Assembly: GCA_022702545.1 (NCBI GenBank)
Contig: JAHRBC010000001.1
Span: 1 to 64,000, forward strand
DNA length: 64,000 nucleotides
Direction: 5' to 3'
Source: Phycomyces nitens
Lineage: Eukaryota > Mucoromycota > Mucoromycetes > Mucorales > Phycomycetaceae
Below are positions 1 through 10,028 of this stretch, one piece after another. Each line of letters begins with the position of its first letter. Positions within the stretch are counted from its first letter, which is position 1. The position numbers and the translations under genes are program-made. Under the pieces are notes generated by a model. It was not told the origin of the DNA. It worked only from the letters and a program-made list of their open reading frames with translations, and searched no databases.

Positions 1-3000
1 AACACATTATACCTAGGTACCATTCCCTAACCCTATACCCTAACCCTATTCCCTAAACACAGCCCATACCTAGTACCATTCCCTAACCCTATACCCTAAC
101 CCTATTCCCTAAACCACTAGCCCATACCCTAAGTACCATTCCCTAACCCTATACCCTAACCCTATTCCCTAAACACAGCCCATACCCTAGTACCATTCCC
201 TAACCCTATACCCTAACCCTATTCCCTAAACACAGCCCATACCCTAGTACCATTCCCCTAACCCTATACCCTAACCCTATTCCCTAAACACAGCCCATAC
301 CTAGTACCATTCCCTAACTTCCTATACCCTAACCCATATTCCCTAAACACAGCCCATACCCTAAGTACCATTCCCTAACCCTATACCCCTAACCCTATTC
401 CCTAAACACAGCCCATACCCTAGTACCATTCCCATAACCCTATACCCTAACCCTATTATCCCTAAACATGCAGCCCATACCCTAATTTTCTACCATTCCC
501 TAACCCCCTATACCTAACCCTATTCCTAAACACAGCCCATACCCTAGTACCATTCCCTAACCCTATACCCTAACCCTATTCCCTAAACACAGCCCATACC
601 TAGTACCATTCCCTAATACTATATGCCTAACCTATTCCTAAACACAGCCATACCTAGTACCATTCCCTAACCCTATACCCTAACCCTATTCCCTAAACAC
701 AGCCCATACCCTAGTACCATTCCCCCTAACCCTATGCCCTAACCCTATTCCCTAAACACAGGCCCATACCCTAGTACCATTTCCCCTAACCCTATACCCT
801 AACCCTATTCCCTAAACACAGCCCATACCCTAGTACCATTCCCTAACCCTATACCCTAACCCTATTCCCTAAACACAGCCCATACCCTAGTACCATTCCC
901 TAACCCTATACCTAACCCTATTCCCTAAACACAGCCCATACCCTAGTACCATTCCCTAACCCTATACCCTAACTCCCTATTCCCCTAAACTACAGCCCAT
1001 ACCCTAGTACCATTCCCTAACCCTATACCCTAACCCTATTCCCCTAAACTACAGCCCATACCCTAGTACCATTCCCTAACCCTAACTACCTAACCCTATT
1101 CCCTAAACACAGCCCATACCCTAGTACCATTCCCTAACCCTATACCCTAACCCTATTCCCTAAACACAGCCCATACCTAATTACCAATTTCCCTAACCCC
1201 TATACCCTAACCCTATTCCCCTAAACACAGCCCATAACTACCTAGTACCATTCCCTAACCCTATTACCCCTAACCCCTATTCCCTAAACACATAAAGCCC
1301 ATACCCTAAGTATACCATTCCCTAACCCTATACACCTAACCCTATTCCCTAAACACCCCAGCCCATACCCTAGTACCATTCCCTAACCCTATACCCTAAC
1401 CCTATTCCCCTAAACACAGCCCATACCCTGAGTACCATTCCCTAACCCTATACCCACTAACCCTATTCCCTAAACACAGCCCATACCCTAGTACCATTCC
1501 CTAACCCTATACCCTAACCCCTCTATTCCTAAACACAGCTCCCATACCCTAGTACCATTCCCTAACCCTATACCCTAACCCTATTCCCTAAACACAGCCC
1601 ATACCCTAAGTACCATTGTCCCTAACCCTATACCCTAACCCTATTCCCTAAACACAGCCCATACCCTAGTACCATTTCCCTAACCCTATACCCTAACCCT
1701 ATTCCCTAAACACAGCCCATACCCTAGTACCATTCCCTAACCCTATACCCTAACCCTATATCCCTAAACACAGACCCATACCCTAGTACCATTCCCTAAC
1801 CCTATACCCTAACCCTATTCCCTAAAACACAATGCCCATACCCTAGTACCATTCCCTAACCCTATACCCTAACCCTATTCCCTAAACACAGCCCATACCC
1901 TAGTACCATTCCCTAACCCTATACCCTAACCCTATTCCCTAAACACAGCCCATACCCTAGTACCATTCCCTAACCCTATACCCTAACCCTATTCCCTAAA
2001 CACAGCCCATACCCTAGTACCATTCCCTAACCCTATACCCTAACCCTATTCCCTAAACACAGCCCATACCCTAGTACCATTCCCTAACCCTATACCCTAA
2101 CCCTATTCCCTAAACACAGCCCATACCCTAGTACCATTCCCTAACCCTATACCCTAACCCTATTCCCTAAACACAGCCCATACCCTAGTACCATTCCCTA
2201 ACCCTATACCCTAACCCTATTCCCTAAACACAGCCCATACCCTAGTACCATTCCCTAACCCTATACCCTAACCCTATTCCCTAAACACAGCCCATACCCT
2301 AGTACCATTCCCTAACCCTATACCCTAACCCTATTCCCTAAACACAGCCCATACCCTAGTACCATTCCCTAACCCTATACCCTAACCCTATTCCCCTAAA
2401 CACAGCCCATACCCTAGTACCATTCCCTAACCCTATACCCTAACCCTATTCCCTAAACACAGCCCATACCCTAGTACCATTCCCTAACCCTATACCCTAA
2501 CCCTATTCCCTAAACACAGCCCATACCCTAGTACCATTCCCTAACCCTATACCCTAACCCTATTCCCTAAACACAGCCCATACCCTAGTACCATTCCCTA
2601 ACCCTATACCCTAACCCTATTCCCTAAACACAGCCCATACCCTAGTACCATTCCCTAACCCTATACCCTAACCCTATTCCCTAAACACAGCCCATACCCT
2701 AGTACCATTCCCTAACCCTATACCCTAACCCTATTCCCTAAACACAGCCCATACCCTAGTACCATTCCCTAACCCTATACCCTAACCCTATTCCCTAAAC
2801 ACAGCCCATACCCTAGTACCATTCCCTAACCCTATACCCTAACCCTATTCCCTAAACACAGCCCATACCCTAGTACCATTCCCTAACCCTATACCCTAAC
2901 CCTATTCCCTAAACACAGCCCATACCCTAGTACCATTCCCTAACCCTATACCCTAACCCTATTCCCTAAACACAGCCCATACCCTAGTACCATTCCCTAA

Positions 3001-6000
3001 CCCTATACCCTAACCCTATTCCCTAAACACAGCCCATACCCTAGTACCATTCCCTAACCCTATACCCTAACCCTATTCCCTAAACACAGCCCATACCCTA
3101 GTACCATTCCCTAACCCTATACCCTAACCCTATTCCCTAAACACAGCCCATACCCTAGTACCATTCCCTAACCCTATACCCTAACCCTATTCCCTAAACA
3201 CAGCCCATACCCTAGTACCATTCCCTAACCCTATACCCCTAACCCTATTCCCTAAACACAGCCCATACCCTAGTACCATTCCCTAACCCTATACCCTAAC
3301 CCTATTCCCTAAACACAGCCCATACCCTAGTACCATTCCCTAACCCTATACCCTAACCCTATTCCCTAAACACAGCCCATACCCTAGTACCATTCCCTAA
3401 CCCTATACCCTAACCCTATTCCCTAAACACAGCCCATACCCTAGTACCATTCCCTAACCCTATACCCTAACCCTATTCCCTAAACACAGCCCATACCCTA
3501 GTACCATTCCCTAACCCTATACCCTAACCCTATTCCCTAAACACAGCCCATACCCTAGTACCATTCCCTAACCCTATACCCTAACCCTATTCCCTAAACA
3601 CAGCCCATACCCTAGTACCATTCCCTAACCCTATACCCTAACCCTATTCCCTAAACACAGCCCATACCCTAGTACCATTCCCTAACCCTATACCCTAACC
3701 CTATTCCCTAAACACAGCCCATACCCTAGTACCCATTCCCTAACCCTATACCCTAACCCTATTCCCTAAACACAGCCCATACCCTAGTACCATTCCCTAA
3801 CCCTATACCCTAACCCTATTCCCTAAACACAGCCCATACCCTAGTACCATTCCCTAACCCTATACCCTAACCCTATTCCCTAAACACAGCCCATACCCTA
3901 GTACCATTCCCTAACCCTATACCCTAACCCTATTCCCTAAACACAGCCCATACCCTAGTACCATTCCCTAACCCTATACCCTAACCCTATTCCCTAAACA
4001 CAGCCCATACCCTAGTACCATTCCCTAACCCTATACCCTAACCCTATTCCCTAAACACAGCCCATACCCTAGTACCATTCCCTAACCCTATACCCTAACC
4101 CTATTCCCTAAACACAGCCCATACCCTAGTACCATTCCCTAACCCTATACCCTAACCCTATTCCCTAAACACAGCCCATACCCTAGTACCATTCCCTAAC
4201 CCTATACCCCTAACCCTATTCCCTAAACACAGCCCATACCCTAGTACCATTCCCTAACCCTATACCCTAACCCTATTCCCTAAACACAGCCCATACCCTA
4301 GTACCATTCCCTAACCCCTATACCCTAACCCTATTCCCTAAACACAGCCCATACCCTAGTACCATTCCCTAACCCTATACCCTAACCCTATTCCCTAAAC
4401 ACAGCCCATACCCTAGTACCATTCCCTAACCCTATACCCTAACCCTATTCCCTAAACACAGCCCATACCCTAGTACCATTCCCTAACCCTATACCCTAAC
4501 CCTATTCCCTAAACACAGCCCATACCCTAGTACCATTCCCTAACCCTATACCCTAACCCTATTCCCTAAACACAGCCCATACCCTAGTACCATTCCCTAA
4601 CCCTATACCCTAACCCTATTCCCTAAACACAGCCCATACCCTAGTACCATTCCCTAACCCTATACCCTAACCCTATTCCCTAAACACAGCCCATACCCTA
4701 GTACCATTCCCTAACCCTATACCCTAACCCTATTCCCTAAACACAGCCCATACCCTAGTACCATTCCCTAACCCTATACCCTAACCCTATTCCCTAAACA
4801 CAGCCCATACCCTAGTACCATTCCCTAACCCTATACCCTAACCCTATTCCCTAAACACAGCCCATACCCTAGTACCATTCCCTAACCCTATACCCTAACC
4901 CTATTCCCTAAACACAGCCCATACCCTAGTACCATTCCCTAACCCTATACCCTAACCCTATTCCCTAAACACAGCCCATACCCTAGTACCATTCCCTAAC
5001 CCTATACCCTAACCCTATTCCCTAAACACAGCCCATACCCTAGTACCATTCCCTAACCCTATACCCTAACCCTATTCCCTAAACACAGCCCATACCCTAG
5101 TACCATTCCCTAACCCTATACCCTAACCCTATTCCCTAAACACAGCCCATACCCTAGTACCATTCCCTAACCCTATACCCTAACCCTATTCCCTAAACAC
5201 AGCCCATACCCTAGTACCATTCCCTAACCCTATACCCTAACCCTATTCCCTAAACACAGCCCATACCCTAGTACCATTCCCTAACCCTATACCCTAACCC
5301 TATTCCCTAAACACAGCCCATACCCTAGTACCATTCCCTAACCCTATACCCTAACCCTATTCCCTAAACACAGCCCATACCCTAGTACCATTCCCTAACC
5401 CTATACCCTAACCCTATTCCCTAAACACAGCCCATACCCTAGTACCATTCCCTAACCCTATACCCTAACCCTATTCCCTAAACACAGCCCATACCCTAGT
5501 ACCATTCCCTAACCCTATACCCTAACCCTATTCCCTAAACACAGCCCATACCCTAGTACCATTCCCTAACCCTATACCCTAACCCTATTCCCTAAACACA
5601 GCCCATACCCTAGTACCATTCCCTAACCCTATACCCTAACCCTATTCCCTAAACACAGCCCATACCCTAGTACCATTCCCTAACCCTATACCCTAACCCT
5701 ATTCCCTAAACACAGCCCATACCCTAGTACCATTCCCTAACCCTATACCCTAACCCTATTCCCTAAACACAGCCCATACCCTAGTACCATTCCCTAACCC
5801 TATACCCTAACCCTATTCCCTAAACACAGCCCATACCCTAGTACCATTCCCTAACCCTATACCCTAACCCTATTCCCTAAACACAGCCCATACCCTAGTA
5901 CCATTCCCTAACCCTATACCCTAACCCTATTCCCTAAACACAGCCCATACCCTAGTACCATTCCCTAACCCTATACCCTAACCCTATTCCCTAAACACAG

Positions 6001-6829
6001 CCCATACCCTAGTACCATTCCCTAACCCTATACCCTAACCCTATTCCCTAAACACAGCCCATACCCTAGTACCATTCCCTAACCCTATACCCTAACCCTA
6101 TTCCCTAAACACAGCCCATACCCTAGTACCATTCCCTAACCCTATACCCTAACCCTATTCCCTAAACACAGCCCATACCCTAGTACCATTCCCTAACCCT
6201 ATACCCTAACCCTATTCCCTAAACACAGCCCATACCCTAGTACCATTCCCTAACCCTATACCCTAACCCTATTCCCTAAACACAGCCCATACCCTAGTAC
6301 CATTCCCTAACCCTATACCCTAACCCTATTCCCTAAACACAGCCCATACCCTAGTACCATTCCCTAACCCTATACCCTAACCCTATTCCCTAAACACAGC
6401 CCATACCCTAGTACCATTCCCTAACCCTATACCCTAACCCTATTCCCTAAACACAGCCCATACCCTAGTACCATTCCCTAACCCTATACCCTAACCCTAT
6501 TCCCTAAACACAGCCCATACCCTAGTACCATTCCCTAACCCTATACCCTAACCCTATTCCCTAAACACAGCCCATACCCTAGTACCATTCCCTAACCCTA
6601 TACCCTAACCCTATTCCCTAAACACAGCCCATACCCTAGTACCATTCCCTAACCCTATACCCTAACCCTATTCCCTAAACACAGCCCATACCCTAGTACC
6701 ATTCCCTAACCCTATACCCTAACCCTATTCCCTAAACACAGCCCATACCCTAGTACCATTCCCTAACCCTATACCCTAACCCTATTCCCTAAACACAGCC
6801 CATACCCTAGTACCATTCCCTAACCCTAG
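1..6829. repeat. 57-bp telomere-like tandem array, about 120 copies
   Basis: The unit repeats every 57 bp. It contains several CCCTAA-like blocks (CCCTAG, CCCTAA, CCCTATA, CCCTAA, CCCTATT, CCCTAAA) joined by two short spacers, CACAGCC-CATA and TACCATT. The C-rich strand reads 5' to 3' away from the left edge, which is how a left chromosome end should look. From about 1.85 kb onward the copies are nearly identical, differing mostly by one extra C in a C-run (near 2393, 3234, 3730, 4204 and 4316). The first 1.85 kb has many small insertions and deletions. The array ends at CCCTAG around 6829, followed by unique sequence. It is either an unusually long-unit telomere or a telomere-adjacent satellite. 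Confidence 0.93.
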
Positions 6830-6885
6830 CCAGCATTTTAACGTACGGAATGTATAAATTGTGGTAATGTATAATAATATGTGAA

Positions 6886-6956
6886 GCCCGGCTAGCTCAA
6901 TCGGTAGAGCGTGAGACTCTTAATCTCAAGGTTGGGGGTTCGACCCCCGTTGGGCT
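6886..6956 (+). tRNA. tRNA-Lys (CTT anticodon)
   Basis: The acceptor strands GCCCGGC and GTTGGGC pair with two G-U wobbles. The D-arm is GCTC/GAGC. The anticodon stem TGAGA/TCTCA encloses the loop CTCTTAA, giving anticodon CTT (lysine, AAG codons). The T-arm reads GGGGG-TTCGA-CCCCC and is two bases shorter than the usual 5-bp stem with 7-nt loop, so the molecule is 71 rather than 73 nt. This could be a homopolymer error, a variant, or early decay. A T5 run at 6961-6965 is the likely Pol III terminator. It is the first gene after the telomere-like array, only 56 bp from its end, and an LTR insertion begins 42 bp downstream. Confidence 0.88.
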
Positions 6957-7040
6957 TTCGTTTTTGTTATTTATGTCGTTTTGGATCTGGGTTGTTCTTG
7001 TCGTTCCTGATCTAGGCTATCTTCAATTCACTGTAAACGT

Positions 7041-7416
7041 TGTCAGGTATCGATCTGGTATTTCTTTTCTGGCACTTGTAACTAAGTCGCAGAATCAATA
7101 CCACTGGGGATCGTCAAGTTCAAATAATAGTTTTTAGGTAATAGATAGATGGCTTTTTATTGATACAAATCCTTTTACTATTTATACAAAATGTAATTAG
7201 ATTTATGGCTAAATGTATAGCTACGTTAATATGTCTTAGATGGCTATTGTCCAGTAGAATATACTTAAGAGATATTCGCAATCTAAGACACTTGAGACAT
7301 TTAGAAACATATATAGGGAAACCAATCGGCAAGGTCTTGATCGTTTACCCAACAAGGTCAACCATTACTGGTTGCCTATCAAGAGCCGATTTCGGTTGCC
7401 GATGTCAACTCTGACA
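7041..7416 (-). repeat. 3' LTR of Ty3-A
   Basis: This 376-bp LTR begins TGTCAGGTATCG and ends CAACTCTGACA on the plus strand. Because the element is on the minus strand, this is its 3' LTR. The pol frame runs into it before stopping at 7365-7367. Confidence 0.95.
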
Positions 7417-10028
7417 TTACCCCCCTCCTGGCTTTGTGATCGTCCACGAGCACCAACGTCATCGGGAGTGGCCAAGGGGTCTACGGCATCATTGGGGACT
7501 TCACTGTCCAAAAGTCGCATTGCAGCGCGCCAAGCAGAGCAAGAGGCGGTCGGGTTGTACCAGGTATCTTGGGGAGCATTACCATGGATCTTGTACAGAC
7601 GATCAACGTGAACCCAGGACGCGAGGGTTTTACCTTCCATGGTTTTCAATTGATACGTACCAAAGTTTTCATTCTTGTTGATTACGATGAAGGGGCCCTT
7701 GAACTTCGGTTCCAAACCAAACCGGCCTTCGTGTGTGAGTTTGACATGGTCGCCAACCTCGAACGACACTTTCTTGATCACGGCGTCCCATTTTTCCTTG
7801 TCCTTGGCACTCATTACCTTCATACGCAGTTCGGCGGCTTCTCTGGCCCTACCAACGTTTTCCAGCTGGTCAGCGGTTTTGTCGGCTATGGCACGCGGAT
7901 CCTCTGAGATAGTTTGATCCAAATATGGCTGTTGAGGGTCTCCAGGTAGTACAGGGTGTCGGCCATATGTCAAGAAGAACGGGCTGTAACCGGTGGTTGA
8001 GTGAGTGCGGATACGGCAAGCCCAGAGCGCGGCGGCGAGAAAGTTATCCCAGAGATGAAGAGCACCATTGGTGTACTTGCGTAGCATTTGCTTCAAGGTG
8101 CCATTCAATCGCTCGCATTTACCGTTTGTACGGGGGTGGAACGCAGAGGTGAGGCGGTGGTTGGACTTGATCCGACTCAGGTAAGCTGATACGAGTTTGC
8201 TAGTGAAATTGGCGCCTCTGTCTGTCAGGATCTCAGCTGGGCAACCAAAACGCATCACGATCTCTTCATAGATAAAGTCGGCCACGGCTTCTGCGGATGC
8301 AACAGGAACTGCGCGGGCAATGGGCCAATTAGTGGTGTAATCCACGGCCACCAAGATCCACCTGTTGCCTTTCAATGTCATGGGAAGCCTGCCAATGAAG
8401 TCCAGATGCCACCTTTGGAATGCGTCTGGTACTTTGAGGGGGTGCATCTCGTCATGGTGTTGACCATCCTTGCGTGCATTGAGTTGGCACTCTTGACATG
8501 CGCTCAGCCATTCCTTAACATCGTTACGGAGGTTAGGCCACCAGTGGCGAGGCTTCAATATGTCGATCATTGTGGAGAACCCGGAGTGACCAAAACCCTT
8601 GTGGCACGATTGTACCATGTCGGCTCGGTGGGCAAATGGAAGGAATGGGACCTCACGAGTTTCATCCTCACTCAACTTCACTTTGCGGTACACCTTACGA
8701 TTCTTGACTGTGAACTGGGGCCTGTTCTTCTCAACTATCTCTCTGGCCTCACGTGGTACTTGTTCTGGATGGAAGGCATAGTAGTTAGGCCAGTCGGTGG
8801 GGTGTGTCAATGGTGCGGCATACAGGTATTCCGGCTCTATGGATTCGGCTGCACTCTTACTCTCTGGGCCACCAACACAGGACAGAGCATCCGGCACATC
8901 ATTCTCCTTCCCGGGCTTATACTGGATATCCGGCGCATACAATTCTAGCTCGGCAATCCATCTTACTAGTCTTGGCGTTGGTGTCACTTGTGAGCGGAAG
9001 TACTTGAGTGGCAAGTGGTCCGAGAACACTGTATACGGTCGGCCATCTACCAGGCAACGCCAAGTCCTGAGGGCATGCATGATACCTAGAAGTTCTCGTT
9101 CCTGAGCAGGGTAGGATCGTTCTGCTGAGCTGAACTTCTTGGACTCATATGCTAGCGTGTGCCATTGACCATCTTTGCCCTCTTGGAGTAACACTGCTCC
9201 GACGCCAAAATCCGAAGCATCGGTTTCGATCCGGTATGGCTTGTGCACATCGGGGGCCTGCAGTACTGGGGGTGAAGTCAGCTTGTCCTTGATGAGCTCA
9301 AAGCTGGCCTGGCATTCCTTTGTCCATATGATCGGTCTTCTCTTGGCTCCGGTACCACGGGTCAGGTCAGTCAGCGGTGCTGCTATACTTGCGTATCCTG
9401 GGATGAACCTTCGATAATGTTGCGCGAGACCACAGAACTGACGAACCTCTTGAACATTGGTTGGGACCGACCATTCCTTAACTGCCGTAACCTTTCCAGG
9501 CGCAGGTAGAATGCCTCGTGCTGAAATGTGGAATCCAACGAAGATCAGTTCTTTCTTGTTGAATTCGCACTTCTTCAGATTGGCCACGAGCTTCTCCTCT
9601 TGCAGCCTCTTCAGGACGTGTCGGACATGGCGGTGGTGGTCTTCTTCTGTCTTGCTAAAGATGAGGATGTCATCAAGATACACTAACGCGAAGTCGTCTA
9701 GGCAATCACCGAGAACACGGTTCATCAAGCTCTGGAACGTTGGAGGGGCATTGGTCAAGCCAAACGGAAGGACGAGGAACTCATACTGGCCATACCGCGT
9801 GTTGAACGCTGTCTTGGGTACATCGCTGGATTGGATCTTCACCTGATGATAACCGCTCTTTAGGTCGAGGCTGGTGAAGTGTGCGGACCCACGAAGACGT
9901 TCCAAGCACTCATCGATTCTTGGCAATGGATGATTATTCCTGACAGTGACCTTGTTCAGAGCGCGGTAATCGATGCACATACGCATCGCGCCATCTTTCT
10001 TTTTACAAACAGGACGGGTGCTCCCCAA
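7365..10028 (-). CDS. Ty3-A Pol: reverse transcriptase, RNase H, integrase (downstream part of a frameshifted gag-pol)
   Basis: This open frame carries the reverse transcriptase with the catalytic motif YLDD at about residues 117-120. RNase H follows at about residue 265 ([11 protein letters not shown]). The integrase has an HHCC zinc region (HKGFGHSG then CQEC) and a DDE core seen as [15 protein letters not shown] and [13 protein letters not shown]. It makes DNA from the element RNA and inserts it. The first codon is not a real start: translation should enter from the upstream Gag-protease frame, which is one base out of phase at a T5 run (A5 on the coding strand) at 10000-10004. One residue appears altered, VPDALSC where the sister element has LSR. 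The last 17 codons lie inside the 3' LTR. Confidence 0.93.
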   Translation of the reverse strand: MGSTRPVCKKKDGAMRMCIDYRALNKVTVRNNHPLPRIDECLERLRGSAHFTSLDLKSGYHQVKIQSSDVPKTAFNTRYGQYEFLVLPFGLTNAPPTFQSLMNRVLGDCLDDFALVYLDDILIFSKTEEDHHRHVRHVLKRLQEEKLVANLKKCEFNKKELIFVGFHISARGILPAPGKVTAVKEWSVPTNVQEVRQFCGLAQHYRRFIPGYASIAAPLTDLTRGTGAKRRPIIWTKECQASFELIKDKLTSPPVLQAPDVHKPYRIETDASDFGVGAVLLQEGKDGQWHTLAYESKKFSSAERSYPAQERELLGIMHALRTWRCLVDGRPYTVFSDHLPLKYFRSQVTPTPRLVRWIAELELYAPDIQYKPGKENDVPDALSCVGGPESKSAAESIEPEYLYAAPLTHPTDWPNYYAFHPEQVPREAREIVEKNRPQFTVKNRKVYRKVKLSEDETREVPFLPFAHRADMVQSCHKGFGHSGFSTMIDILKPRHWWPNLRNDVKEWLSACQECQLNARKDGQHHDEMHPLKVPDAFQRWHLDFIGRLPMTLKGNRWILVAVDYTTNWPIARAVPVASAEAVADFIYEEIVMRFGCPAEILTDRGANFTSKLVSAYLSRIKSNHRLTSAFHPRTNGKCERLNGTLKQMLRKYTNGALHLWDNFLAAALWACRIRTHSTTGYSPFFLTYGRHPVLPGDPQQPYLDQTISEDPRAIADKTADQLENVGRAREAAELRMKVMSAKDKEKWDAVIKKVSFEVGDHVKLTHEGRFGLEPKFKGPFIVINKNENFGTYQLKTMEGKTLASWVHVDRLYKIHGNAPQDTWYNPTASCSAWRAAMRLLDSEVPNDAVDPLATPDDVGARGRSQSQEGGNVRVDIGNRNRLLIGNQ
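7420..7428 (-). other. Polypurine tract of Ty3-A
   Basis: On the minus strand a GGAGGGGGG run sits 3 nt before the 3' LTR. This is the standard place for the plus-strand DNA primer of an LTR element. It overlaps the pol reading frame. Confidence 0.8.

Noticed and set aside
1..6829. CRISPR-like array
   Set aside because: Repeats are contiguous with no variable spacers, and the unit is made of telomere-like blocks.
7160..7414. Small ORF repeated at 12310-12564
   Set aside because: It lies wholly inside the LTR of Ty3-A, on the strand opposite to its genes, and is identical only because the LTRs are.
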